DNA of 64,000 nucleotides from Mobilicoccus pelagius NBRC 104925. Lineage in GTDB: Bacteria; Actinomycetota; Actinomycetes; Actinomycetales; Dermatophilaceae. The stretch's first letter is position 1, and the number at the start of each line of letters is the position of its first letter. Shown piece after piece: positions 17,627 to 26,028 of the stretch. A model generated the notes under the pieces. It was not told the origin of the DNA. It did no database searches and saw only the letters and a program-made list of their open reading frames with translations. Where the stretch lies: positions 124,001 through 188,000 of the forward strand of contig NZ_BAFE01000027.1 of assembly GCF_000247995.1 (NCBI RefSeq). Direction: 5' to 3'. A program made the translations under genes and the position numbers.

Positions 17627-20600
17627 TGGCGGGGCGTCCGGAGTCCACGACCGGCCTGTTCGCCAGGCTGGGGTTCGACGACACCCGTCGGGCGCGGTCG
17701 TTCGCGTCCTCCCCGGTCCTCGCGGAGCTCGTCGATCTCGACCACGACGCCACGGGGCTGCTGCAGGCGTTGGCCCGCACGGCCGAGCCCGACCTCGCGC
17801 TCGCCGCGCTCGTGCGACTCCTCGAGGCCGCCCAGGTCGCCGGGACCATGGGGGTCACCGACCGTTCGGGTCGGCCTGCCGGGCAGGCGGGCGGGATCGA
17901 TCTCCCTGCGCTTCGGTCGGTCCTCGCGGCCGCGGGGGAGGAGCGGAGTCGCCTCCTCGCCGTCCTCGGCGCCTCCGCCGCGCTCGGGGACCACCTCGCC
18001 CGCCACCCCGAGCAGTGGCGGGAGTGCACGACGCCCGGCACGCTCGACGCGGCCGCGCGGGTCGCCGACCTCGTCACCCGCGTCGGGCCCGACGCGCGGG
18101 GGGAGACGCCCGGCCCGGACGCCCTGCGGGTCGCCTACCGGGCGCAGCTGCTCGGCATCGCCGCCGTCGACCTCTCCGCCGAGGACCCACTCGCCGTCTT
18201 CACCACGACGGCGGGGGCACTCGCCGACCTCGCGTCGGCCGCCCTCGAGGCCGCCCTCGTCCTCGCTGCCGAGGAGCACCCGGACGACGCGGCTCGGTGC
18301 CGCCTCGCGATCATCGGAATGGGTAAGTGCGGGGGGCGCGAGCTCAACTACATCTCCGACGTCGACGTCATCTTCGTCGCCGAACCGCCTTGTCATGCGG
18401 AGGAATCCGGCGACGCTCGGCGACCGCTCGACGGCGCCGTCGAGCGTGTCGAGGAATCCGACGCGATCGCCTCGGCCACCCGACTCGCCACGACGACGAT
18501 GCGCATCTGCTCCGGTCACACCGCGGAGGGGACGCTGTGGGAGGTCGACGCCGCCCTGCGCCCCGAGGGCAAGCAGGGCCCGCTCGTCCGCACCCTTGCG
18601 AGCCACGAGGCGTACTACCGGCGGTGGGCGAAGACGTGGGAGTTCCAGGCACTCCTCAAAGCCCGCGTCGTCGCCGGGGACGCCGAGGTGGGGCAGGCCT
18701 ACCTCGACCTCGTCTCGCCGATGGTCTGGCAGGTCGCCTCCCGCGACCACTTCGTCGAGGACGTCCAGGCGATGCGGCTGCGCGTCGAGGCCCACCTGCC
18801 ACGCGCCGAGGCCGACCGCGAGATCAAGCTCGGCGTCGGTGGTCTCCGCGACATCGAGTTCAGCGCACAGCTCCTCCAACTCGTCCACGGCCGCACCGAC
18901 GAGACGCTCCGCTCGCCCCGCACCCTCGACGCGCTCGACGCCCTCGAGAAGGGTGGGTACGTCGCCCGTGAGGACGCCAACCGTCTCGCCACGGCGTACC
19001 GGTTCCTGCGCTGCCTCGAGCACCGGATCCAGGTCCACAAGATGCGGCGCACCCACCTCATGCCGACCGGCGAGGCGGATCTGCGGCGTCTCGGTCGATC
19101 CATCGGTCTGCGTACCGAGCCCGCGAAGGCCGTCGTCGCGCGTCGTCACGAGGTGACCCTCGAGGTCCGCCGGATCCACGAATCCCTCTTCTACCGGCCG
19201 CTGCTCGCCGCAGTCGCCCGTCTCTCCGACGACGAGGCGCGGCTCACCCCCGACGCCGCCCGCGACCGGCTCGCCGCCCTGGGCTACCGGGACCCCAAGG
19301 GGGCGCTGCACCATCTCAGGGCGCTCACGACGGGCGCATCGCGTACCGCGGCGATCCAGCGCACCCTGCTGCCCGTCATGCTCGGCTGGTTCGCCGAGGA
19401 GGCCGACCCCGACGCCGGGCTCCTCGCCTTCCGGCAGGTGAGTGAATCCCTCGGTCGCACACCGTGGTACCTCAAGATGCTCCGCGACGAGGGGCGGGCG
19501 GCCGACCGGCTCGCCCATGTCCTCGCCCGCAGCCGGTACGCGGCCGACCTCCTCGCCCACGCCCCCGAGTCCGTGCGGATGCTCGGAGAGGCCACCGGTC
19601 TGCATCCCCGCAGCCGCGAGGCCGTGCTGCGCACGATGCGCAGCGCCGTCTCCCGCAAGGACGACGCGGGATCGGCGATGCTCGCCGCGCGCGTCGTCCG
19701 ACGTCAGGAGCTCTTCCGCATCGCTCTCGCCGACCTCGTCGGCGAACTCACCCTCGACGAGGTGGGTGTCGGTCTCACCGACCTCACCGAGGCGCTCCTC
19801 CAGGTGGCACTCGAGGTCGCCGTGCACAAGACGGAGGACGACCGCGGTCGCCCCGTCCCTGCGGATCTCGCCCTCGTCGGCATGGGGCGTCTCGGCGGCC
19901 GGGAGATGGGTTACGGCTCCGACGCCGATCTCGTCGTCGTCCACCGTCCCCACGAGGGCGCCGACCCGGCCGACGTCACCGCCGCCGTCGGGGCTGTCGT
20001 CCAGGAGCTCCGCCGTTCGACGCGTGCGCCCGGCCCCGGCCCCGCGATCGAGGTCGACCTCGACCTGCGGCCCGAGGGCAAGAACGGGCCCCTCAGCCGC
20101 ACGATCGAGGGCTACCGGACGTACTACGCGCGCTGGTCCGACGCCTGGGAGCACCAGGCGCTCCTGCGAGCCCGCCCTGTCGCCGGCGAGCCCGAGCTCG
20201 GGGAGGCGTACGTCGAGATGGCCGACGCGGTGCGGTACGCACCCGACGTCCTCGCCGGATCGGCGCTCAGGGACATCCGGCGCCTCAAGGCACGCATGGA
20301 GGCCGAGCGCCTGCCCCGCGGCGCCGACCCCAAGACCCACCTCAAACTCGGCCGCGGTGGACTCTCCGACGTCGAGTGGACGGTGCAGCTCCACCAGCTC
20401 CGCCACGCGCACGCCGTCCCCGACCTGCGCACGACATCCACCCTGCCCGCTCTCGCGGCCGCCGTGGAGGCGTCGCTCGTCGACGCCGGTGACGCGGAGG
20501 CTCTTTCGGAGGCCTGGAGACTCGCCTCCGCCATCCGCAACGCCTCCGTGCTGTGGCGGTCCCGCAACACCGACACCGTCCCCGGCAGTCTCCGCGACGC

Positions 20601-20724
20601 CGAGGCGGTTCATCGCATCCTCGGCGGGCCGCCCGGCAGCGGCGTCGAACTGGGGGAGCGGTACCGCCGCGTCGCCCGCCGTGCCCGGGGCGTGACCGAA
20701 CGACTCTTCTACGGCCAGGGGTAG
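17626..20724 (+). CDS. glnE: Bifunctional glutamine synthetase adenylyltransferase/deadenylyltransferase
   Basis: 1032 residues; its ATG overlaps the glnA2 stop by one base. It adenylylates and deadenylylates a conserved Tyr of GlnA to tune activity to nitrogen status. The protein has two nucleotidyltransferase domains: GMGKCGGRELNYISDVDV near residue 231 and GMGRLGGREMGYGSDADL near residue 752, each followed by downstream Asp-containing strands (LWEVDAALRPEGKQG and IEVDLDLRPEGKNG) and a helical regulatory domain. The length is normal. Its target GlnA is encoded 5 kb away at 26017-27441. Confidence 0.97.
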   Translation: MAGRPESTTGLFARLGFDDTRRARSFASSPVLAELVDLDHDATGLLQALARTAEPDLALAALVRLLEAAQVAGTMGVTDRSGRPAGQAGGIDLPALRSVLAAAGEERSRLLAVLGASAALGDHLARHPEQWRECTTPGTLDAAARVADLVTRVGPDARGETPGPDALRVAYRAQLLGIAAVDLSAEDPLAVFTTTAGALADLASAALEAALVLAAEEHPDDAARCRLAIIGMGKCGGRELNYISDVDVIFVAEPPCHAEESGDARRPLDGAVERVEESDAIASATRLATTTMRICSGHTAEGTLWEVDAALRPEGKQGPLVRTLASHEAYYRRWAKTWEFQALLKARVVAGDAEVGQAYLDLVSPMVWQVASRDHFVEDVQAMRLRVEAHLPRAEADREIKLGVGGLRDIEFSAQLLQLVHGRTDETLRSPRTLDALDALEKGGYVAREDANRLATAYRFLRCLEHRIQVHKMRRTHLMPTGEADLRRLGRSIGLRTEPAKAVVARRHEVTLEVRRIHESLFYRPLLAAVARLSDDEARLTPDAARDRLAALGYRDPKGALHHLRALTTGASRTAAIQRTLLPVMLGWFAEEADPDAGLLAFRQVSESLGRTPWYLKMLRDEGRAADRLAHVLARSRYAADLLAHAPESVRMLGEATGLHPRSREAVLRTMRSAVSRKDDAGSAMLAARVVRRQELFRIALADLVGELTLDEVGVGLTDLTEALLQVALEVAVHKTEDDRGRPVPADLALVGMGRLGGREMGYGSDADLVVVHRPHEGADPADVTAAVGAVVQELRRSTRAPGPGPAIEVDLDLRPEGKNGPLSRTIEGYRTYYARWSDAWEHQALLRARPVAGEPELGEAYVEMADAVRYAPDVLAGSALRDIRRLKARMEAERLPRGADPKTHLKLGRGGLSDVEWTVQLHQLRHAHAVPDLRTTSTLPALAAAVEASLVDAGDAEALSEAWRLASAIRNASVLWRSRNTDTVPGSLRDAEAVHRILGGPPGSGVELGERYRRVARRARGVTERLFYGQG

Positions 20725-20856
20725 GCCGCCCCCTACCGCCGCCCGGCGGCGCGCCCCACCCGGCTCGGCTGGGGGAGGCGGGTGTCGGTGTGGCACGGTG
20801 GACCGACGACGAACGCCGGGCCGACGCAACGCGCGCCCGAGGAAGACGAGGTGAGC

Positions 20857-21513
20857 ATGCCGATCAGGGTGTACCTGCTCGACGACCACGAGATCGTGCG
20901 GCGCGGCCTGCGAGAACTCCTCGAGCTGGAGGACGACCTCCAGGTCGTCGGGGAGTCCGGCTCGGCCGAGGAGGCCGCCCGACGCATCCCCGCGCTGCGC
21001 CCGCACGTCGCCGTGCTCGACGCGAGGTTGCCCGACGGCTCCGGCATCGAGGTGTGTCGCACCGTCCGTGCGCTCGACGAGAACATCGCCGGGCTCATCC
21101 TCACCTCCTTCGACGACGAGCGTGCCCTCACCGCGGCCGTACTCGCGGGGGCGGCCGGCTACCTCCTCAAGGACATCCGCGGAGCCGACTTCGTCGACGC
21201 CGTCCGCCGCGTCGCCGCGGGCGAGAAGCTCATCGCCGAGACGGACGTCGAGGACGTCCAGGAGCGCATCGCCGGCACCGAGTCGGGCGATCCGCGGCTG
21301 CGGAGCCTCACCCCGCAGGAACGCCGCATCCTCCTCCACGTCGCGAAGGGCATGACCAACCGCCAGATCGGGGCCGAGCTCTTCCTCGCCGAGAAGACCG
21401 TGAAGAACTACATCACCGCCGTCCTCGCCAAGCTCGGCATGGAGCGACGCACTCAGGCGGCCGTGTTCGCAGCCACCCATGCCGACGAGCTCGACGAGCG
21501 CCCGCCCCGCTGA
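20857..21513 (+). CDS. devR: DevR/DosR-type response regulator (NarL family)
   Basis: 218 residues. The receiver domain holds the acidic pocket DD (9-10), phospho-acceptor Asp 55 in VAVLDARLPDGSG, and the conserved Lys in YLLKDIRGADF. The LuxR-type helix-turn-helix (LTPQERRILLHVAKGMTNRQ, then LAEKTVKNYITAVLAKLGME) is close to mycobacterial DosR, including the KTVKN recognition helix and RRTQAAVF end. A GTG at 20851 is an alternative start. With the universal stress gene and devS that follow, it forms a hypoxia/NO dormancy module. Confidence 0.93.
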   Translation: MPIRVYLLDDHEIVRRGLRELLELEDDLQVVGESGSAEEAARRIPALRPHVAVLDARLPDGSGIEVCRTVRALDENIAGLILTSFDDERALTAAVLAGAAGYLLKDIRGADFVDAVRRVAAGEKLIAETDVEDVQERIAGTESGDPRLRSLTPQERRILLHVAKGMTNRQIGAELFLAEKTVKNYITAVLAKLGMERRTQAAVFAATHADELDERPPR

Positions 21514-21645
21514 CGGGTCGCTTCGTCGACGCCCCCGCGCGACGTGCCGACGGGCCTGCGGTCGGCGTCGCGAGGCTTCTACGATCCGTGCCGGGACGGG
21601 GCCGAGATCGCCCTCCAGGCCCGCCTGCGGGGCGACGCCGTAGGT

Positions 21646-21665
21646 CCGAGGACCTTCGACCCTTG
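21646..21665 (+). promoter_or_regulatory. DosR-box-like palindrome before the universal stress gene
   Basis: AGGACCTTCGACCCTTGG (21649-21666) resembles the DosR consensus TTSGGGACTWWAGTCCCSAA, sharing the GGAC, TT and G.CCC core. It lies about 40 bases before the USP ATG. It is consistent with DevR control but scored by eye only. Confidence 0.45.
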
Positions 21666-21697
21666 GCCCGCGGTGCGATCCGGGAGAGCCTGTCGGC

Positions 21698-22156
21698 ATG
21701 ACTCGTGGCCTCTCGGACAGGGCAGGCGGGGCGCATCAGCCCGCCCTCGACGTCGTCGCCGGCCTCGTCCCCGGATCCGCGGCCGCGCACGTCGCGCGTG
21801 CCGCCGTGCGCGAGGCCGCCGCCCGCGGCGCCCGGGTCCGGTTCGTCCAAGTGCTCGAACCCGCCGCGAGCGAGGCCGAGCGGGACGACAACGGCGCGAG
21901 CACCTTCGCCGCGGCCCTCAAGGCGCTGCGCGAGACGAGCCGCGTGCCCGTCTCGTTCGAGATCGCCGTCGGCGAACCGGGAGAGGTCCTCTCCGAACGC
22001 AGCCGGAGCGCCGGGCTCCTCGTCATCGGCGACGACGACGGCTGCTCGCGCTCCGACGTGGTGCGTTACTGCCGGGCGCATGCCGGCTGTGATGTGCTGT
22101 GTGCCGCCCCCGCGACGGCCGGCGCAGGTGGTGGACGCGCACCGGGCAGGTGCTGA
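21698..22156 (+). CDS. Universal stress protein family protein
   Basis: 152 residues. A UspA-like alpha/beta pattern is seen: AAHVARAAVREAAARGARVR leading to FVQVLEPA, and VSFEIAVGEPGEVL followed by SAGLLVIGDDDGCSRSDVVR. The ATP-binding G-x2-G-x9-G(S/T) motif is not clear, so it may not bind ATP. It lies between devR and devS and has a DosR-like box upstream; USP genes are common DosR-regulon members in mycobacteria. Confidence 0.75.
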   Translation: MTRGLSDRAGGAHQPALDVVAGLVPGSAAAHVARAAVREAAARGARVRFVQVLEPAASEAERDDNGASTFAAALKALRETSRVPVSFEIAVGEPGEVLSERSRSAGLLVIGDDDGCSRSDVVRYCRAHAGCDVLCAAPATAGAGGGRAPGRC

Positions 22157-22180
22157 TCAGGACGTCCGGAGCAGCCCCGG

Positions 22181-22192
22181 TACCCTGACGGG
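22181..22192 (+). promoter_or_regulatory. Leaderless -10 box of devS
   Basis: TACCCT (22181-22186) lies six bases before the devS ATG at 22193, within 36 bases of the USP stop, suggesting that devS has its own start of transcription. Confidence 0.4.
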
Positions 22193-23974
22193 ATGACCGA
22201 CCCGGATCCCGCCAGCGGCCCGGCCCTCCCGGGCTTTCCCGCACCCTCGATGCTCGACCTCGAGGACCTGCTCGCCGAGATCCGCACCCGGGCACAGGGT
22301 GCCAGCCTCTTCCAGACCCGTCTCGCCTCGCTCCTCGACGCCGTCGTCGCGATGAGCAGCGAACTCGACCTCAAGGTCGTCCTCTCCCACGTCGTCGAGT
22401 CGGCGTGCGCCCTGCTCGACGCCCGCTACGGCGCCGTCGGCGTCGTCGACCCGGCGGGTGGGCACCTCGTCGAGTTCGTCCAGTGCGGCATGCCTGCCGA
22501 GGTGGTCGCCCGCCTCGACCATCCGCCACGCGGGGAGGGTGTCCTCGGCCTCCTCCTCGACGACCCGGTGCCGCAGCGCATCGCCGACCTGTCCGCCCAC
22601 CCGTGCGCCGTCGGCTTCCCTCCGGGCCACCCGCCGATGACGTCGTTCATCGGCGTCCCCATCCGCGTGCGCGGGATCGTCTTCGGCAACCTCTACCTCA
22701 CGGAGAAGTCCGGCGGACGCCGGTTCACCGGGGATGACGAGTCCGTCCTCGTCGCCCTCGCCGCAGCCGCCGGCATCGCCGTCGAGAACGCCCAGCTGTA
22801 CCGGCGGGCCCGTCGGGCCGAGGCGTGGTCGAAGGCCGTCGGGGAACTCACCCAGACGCTCCTCGAGGGGCGCAACGAACGCTCGACGCTGGCCCGCACC
22901 GTCAAGCACGCCCGCGAACTCGGCGAGGCCGAACTCGCCGCGCTCCTCGTGCCCGACCCCGACGGTGGGCTCGTCGTCCAGGCCGTCGACGCCGTCGGCA
23001 AGGGACTCGGCCTCCGTGGCCGCGTCCTCACCGACCATCGGTGGCGTCTGCTCATGGCGAGCCGCACCCCCGTCATGCTGCGGGTCGAGGAGGGGGACGT
23101 CGGCGGGGGGGAGCTGTCCGACCAGGTGCGCACCCCGGCCGATCTCGACGGGCCGGCGACCACCGCGGTCGTTCCCATGGCCGTGGGCGAGGTCGAGGTG
23201 GGTCTCATCCTCCTCAGCTGGGGCGTCGACGCTCCCGTCGACGTGGGGGAGACGATGGACCTCCTCACCGGGTTCGCCGACCGCATGGCCCTCGCGATCG
23301 AGGCCGCCCGCGCCCAACGCCACCGCTCGCAGGCCGTGCTCCTCGAGGACCGCGACCGCATCGCCCGCGACATGCACGACCACGTCATCCAGCGTCTCTT
23401 CGCCGCCGGACTCACCCTCCAGGCGGTGAGCCGCCACGCGGAGGGAAAGGTCGCCGACCGGGTCGAGTTCGTCGTCGACGAGCTCGACCTCGCCGTCAAG
23501 GACATCCGCTCGGCGATCTTCGAGCTGCACCACGGGTTCCCCCAGGGCGGCCTCGGGCCGGAGCTCGAGTCCGTCGTGGAGAAGGCGACGGTCGCGTTCG
23601 GATTCGTGCCCGACGTCGCGTTCGAGGGACGACTCTCCGACATCTCCGACGACCTCGTGCCCGACGTCGTCGCCGTCGTCCGCGAGGCACTGTCGAACGT
23701 CGCCCGCCACGCCCGCGCCACGGACGCGCGCGTCCGGGTCGTCAACACCGGCGACGACCTCGTCGTCACCGTCGTCGACAACGGCGTGGGCCTGCGGCAG
23801 GATGCCGACCGCAGCGGTCTCGCGAACCTCGCCGGTCGCGCCGCCCGCCACGGGGGCACGTTTTCGGCGATGTCGACGCAACCCTCCGGCACCCTGCTCC
23901 GATGGTCGGTCCCGCTCGGCATCGACGCCGAGGCTCGTGCCGGCGGCGTCGTGCCCGACGCGGCCGCTGAGTAG
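22193..23974 (+). CDS. devS: DevS/DosT-type heme-GAF sensor histidine kinase
   Basis: 593 residues: two GAF domains (about 45-205 and 220-375), a HisKA_3 dimerisation helix and a C-terminal HATPase. The first GAF reads GFPPGHPPM at His 146, then 22 residues later Tyr 168 in GNLYLTEK. This matches the proximal heme ligand His 149 and distal Tyr 171 of mycobacterial DosS. The phospho-acceptor is His 395 in ARDMHDHVIQ, followed by the ATPase N box (REALSNVARHARA) and the G box (DNGVGL). It probably senses O2, NO or CO through heme and phosphorylates DevR. Confidence 0.94.
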   Translation: MTDPDPASGPALPGFPAPSMLDLEDLLAEIRTRAQGASLFQTRLASLLDAVVAMSSELDLKVVLSHVVESACALLDARYGAVGVVDPAGGHLVEFVQCGMPAEVVARLDHPPRGEGVLGLLLDDPVPQRIADLSAHPCAVGFPPGHPPMTSFIGVPIRVRGIVFGNLYLTEKSGGRRFTGDDESVLVALAAAAGIAVENAQLYRRARRAEAWSKAVGELTQTLLEGRNERSTLARTVKHARELGEAELAALLVPDPDGGLVVQAVDAVGKGLGLRGRVLTDHRWRLLMASRTPVMLRVEEGDVGGGELSDQVRTPADLDGPATTAVVPMAVGEVEVGLILLSWGVDAPVDVGETMDLLTGFADRMALAIEAARAQRHRSQAVLLEDRDRIARDMHDHVIQRLFAAGLTLQAVSRHAEGKVADRVEFVVDELDLAVKDIRSAIFELHHGFPQGGLGPELESVVEKATVAFGFVPDVAFEGRLSDISDDLVPDVVAVVREALSNVARHARATDARVRVVNTGDDLVVTVVDNGVGLRQDADRSGLANLAGRAARHGGTFSAMSTQPSGTLLRWSVPLGIDAEARAGGVVPDAAAE

Positions 23975-23983
23975 GGTCGCTCC
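23972..23983 (+). promoter_or_regulatory. Leaderless -10 box of the helix-turn-helix gene
   Basis: TAGGGT (23972-23977) is followed by six bases and then ATG 23984. It overlaps the devS stop. Confidence 0.45.
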
Positions 23984-24502
23984 ATGACCGCGACGACCGA
24001 CGCCCGCATCGGCTCGACCGTCCAGGAGCTCCGCGAACGCCGGGGCCTCACCCAGGTCCGGCTCGCCGAGGCGATGTCCGCCCGCGGGCACGCCTGGCAC
24101 CAGCAGACGGTCGTCAAGACGGAGAAGGGACTGCGCCCGCTACGCCTTACCGAGGCGTGCGACCTTGCGTCGGTGCTTCATGTCGAACTGCCGGTGCTCG
24201 CCGGGCTCGAGGACACCCGCACCGCCCATCTCGAGATGCGGGGCCACCTCGACCGTGCGGAGGAGGCGGAGCGCGCCCTCGCTGCCGCCGAGGCGGCGGC
24301 GGAGGCCGCACGTGCCTCCCTGCGGATCGCGGCCCGCGGCGTCGACGACCTCCCCGCCGACCTGTCCGCTCGCGTCGAGGCGCTGCTACCCGAGGCGAGG
24401 ACCCGAACCGCTCGCGAGGTGCCCGCAGACTTCTCACACCGGCCGTTCCCGGCCGCCGAGGACCGCAGCCCGGCGGGTAGCGCGGAGACGTCCACGGAGT
24501 GA
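23984..24502 (+). CDS. XRE-family helix-turn-helix protein with alanine-rich tail
   Basis: 172 residues. The N-terminal HTH_3 domain is residues 8-70: GSTVQELRERRGLTQVRLAE, then WHQQTVVKTEKGLRPLRLTEACDLASVL. A coiled-coil-like segment follows (EEAERALAAAEAAAEAARA, about 93-111), then a disordered tail. The gene is immediately downstream of devS but has its own apparent leaderless promoter. Target unknown. Confidence 0.8.
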   Translation: MTATTDARIGSTVQELRERRGLTQVRLAEAMSARGHAWHQQTVVKTEKGLRPLRLTEACDLASVLHVELPVLAGLEDTRTAHLEMRGHLDRAEEAERALAAAEAAAEAARASLRIAARGVDDLPADLSARVEALLPEARTRTAREVPADFSHRPFPAAEDRSPAGSAETSTE

Positions 24503-24660
24503 GACGGAAGGGTGTCGGATGCGCGGACGTAACCGTCCGCCGCCCAACCGATCTCGGGGCCTCGTGTGCGTCCACAGCGAGAACGACGAGACCGCGCCGA
24601 GCGCGGCTGCGATGCTGGTCACGGCGCACGGCCTCCTGAACCGACGCCGTACTCGGGTAG

Positions 24661-24708
24661 ACGACATGCCCTCCACCCAGGTGGCCGGAGGGCATGTCGT
24701 TCCCTCTC
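24661..24708. terminator. Strong bidirectional terminator between the HTH and KAS III genes
   Basis: ACGACATGCCCTCC (24661-24674) is perfectly repeated inverted at 24687-24700 with a 12-base loop, followed by a pyrimidine run (TCCCTCTCC). The genes on each side converge. The remaining non-coding bases, 24503-24773, show a second small hairpin near 24703-24716 and no supportable gene. Confidence 0.8.
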
Positions 24709-24773
24709 CGGGGAGAGAGATCGTCGGCCTCACCGCCGGGGGCGTTCCGCCACCCGCCGTGAGGCCGAGGACG

Positions 24774-25751
24774 TCACCAGCGCAGGAGCGCCAGGCCCGC
24801 CGCCATCCCGCCGCCGAATCCGGCGAGGAGCACGAGGTCGCCCGAGGAGAGCCTGCCCGCACGGGCCGCATCGTCGAGCGTGATGCCGACGGAGGCCGCG
24901 CCCGTGTTGCCGTACCGGATGACCGTGTCGTGCATCTCCGCGTTCGTGAGCTTCAGCGCCGGGAGCAGCTCGGTGAGCATGAGCCCGTTCGCCTGGTGCG
25001 GCACGAAGTGGTCGACCTCATCGGGGGAGACCCCCGCGGAGGCGAGGAAGTCCGCGACGAGGGGCGGCAGCTGCCGGAGGACGAACTCCTTGACCGCCCG
25101 GCCCTGCATCGTGAAATATGCGAGCCCCGTCTCGTGGTGGCGATCCTCCATGGGCAGGCGGCTCCCGCCGGCCGGGACGATGATCCGGTCGTTGAGGTCA
25201 CCGAACGTGTGCAGTTGCGTCGCGACGACCCCGTGGCAGGAGTCCTTCGACGGACCGAGCACGACCGCCCCCGCGCCGTCACCGAAGAGGACGACCGTGC
25301 GGCGGTCCTCCGGGTTGAGGATCCGCGAGTACACGTCCGCGCCGATGACGAGGGCGTACCCGCCGCCCCCGGCGATCATCCGGGCCCCCACCGCCATGGC
25401 GAAGACGAACCCGCTGCAGACGGCGTTCATGTCGAACGCGGCGGCGTTCTGCGCCCCCAGCGCCTCCTGCACGTACACGGCCGTCGGCGGCTGTGGGTGG
25501 TCCGGAGACGACGTCGCGACGATGATCGTCGTCAACTCCGCCACCGCCACCCCGGACGCCTCCACGGCCTGCCTCGCCGCCGCGATCGCCAGATCCGACG
25601 TGGCCTGCTCGTTCGCCACCCACCGGCGTTCCTTGATGCCCGTCTTCGACGTGATCCACTCGTCGTTCACACCGGCACGACGACCCACCTCGTCGTTGTC
25701 GACGACCCGGTCCGGCACGTACGCGCCCGTACCCCACACAGCGATGTTCAT
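24774..25751 (-). CDS. Beta-ketoacyl-ACP synthase III family protein (KAS III)
   Basis: 325 residues from ATG 25751. The thiolase-fold catalytic triad is complete: Cys 112 in DMNAVCSGF, His 252 in VPHQANG and Asn 282 in YGNTGAAS. The closing GFGGGMAAG loop is also typical. KAS III enzymes condense an acyl-CoA with malonyl-ACP to start fatty acid or related chains. No fabD, acpP or fabF is adjacent, so this is a stand-alone copy, perhaps for branched or specialised chains. The name fabH is avoided because a second copy may exist elsewhere. Confidence 0.88.
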   Translation of the reverse strand: MNIAVWGTGAYVPDRVVDNDEVGRRAGVNDEWITSKTGIKERRWVANEQATSDLAIAAARQAVEASGVAVAELTTIIVATSSPDHPQPPTAVYVQEALGAQNAAAFDMNAVCSGFVFAMAVGARMIAGGGGYALVIGADVYSRILNPEDRRTVVLFGDGAGAVVLGPSKDSCHGVVATQLHTFGDLNDRIIVPAGGSRLPMEDRHHETGLAYFTMQGRAVKEFVLRQLPPLVADFLASAGVSPDEVDHFVPHQANGLMLTELLPALKLTNAEMHDTVIRYGNTGAASVGITLDDAARAGRLSSGDLVLLAGFGGGMAAGLALLRW

Positions 25752-25844
25752 CTCGACCTCCTTCGGCCCCCAGTCTCCCAGCAACCGCTACCCGTGGGTA
25801 GGGAGCGAGGGTGAGACCGACCACAACACCCCACATGCGAGAAA

Positions 25845-25876
25845 GGCGGTCTCGGATCACCGGATCCGACACCGCC
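25845..25876 (-). terminator. Intrinsic terminator downstream of glnA
   Basis: On the minus strand GGCGGTGTCGGATC, loop CGGT, then GATCCGAGACCGCC form a 14-base stem with one mismatch, followed by TTTCTC. It lies about 140 bases after the glnA stop and before the KAS III gene. Confidence 0.75.
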
Positions 25877-25887
25877 CCTCGCCACGA

Positions 25888-26028
25888 CCCACCCCGGCAT
25901 CAGATGTCACCGACCCACTCCGGCATCAGATGTCGTACCGATTGTCGCCACTGACCCGGAGTGGGCGGTGGCAGGATGCTCGCTGCGCTGCGCTCCTACC
26001 ACCGCCCACTCCGGGATCAGATGTCGTA
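25888..26028. repeat. Three direct copies of the glnA 3' end
   Basis: On plus, a unit close to CCCACTCCGGCATCAGATGT occurs at 25888-25908, 25914-25937 and 26005-26028. The last copy contains the glnA stop and its final codons (Tyr-Asp-Ile). The other two lie downstream of the gene, so the end of glnA appears duplicated into its own trailer. Confidence 0.85.
25955..26015. repeat. Long inverted repeat just after the glnA stop
   Basis: CCCGGAGTGGGCGGTGG (25955-25971) pairs perfectly with CCACCGCCCACTCCGGG (25999-26015) and the stem continues with one mismatch (GCAGGA/TCCTAC). It starts two bases beyond the stop codon on the minus strand and could act as a terminator or 3' stabiliser. Confidence 0.8.

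Noticed and set aside
17572-21699. A 1375-codon open frame on the minus strand opposite glnE and devR
   Set aside because: It is an antisense shadow of high-GC coding sequence. The plus strand encodes clear GlnE and DevR motifs over the same bases, and the minus frame has no domain and a highly biased composition.
24519-24660. A possible small gene from ATG 24519 after the HTH gene
   Set aside because: The frame runs through the terminator hairpin into antisense KAS III sequence, with no ribosome binding site and no domain.
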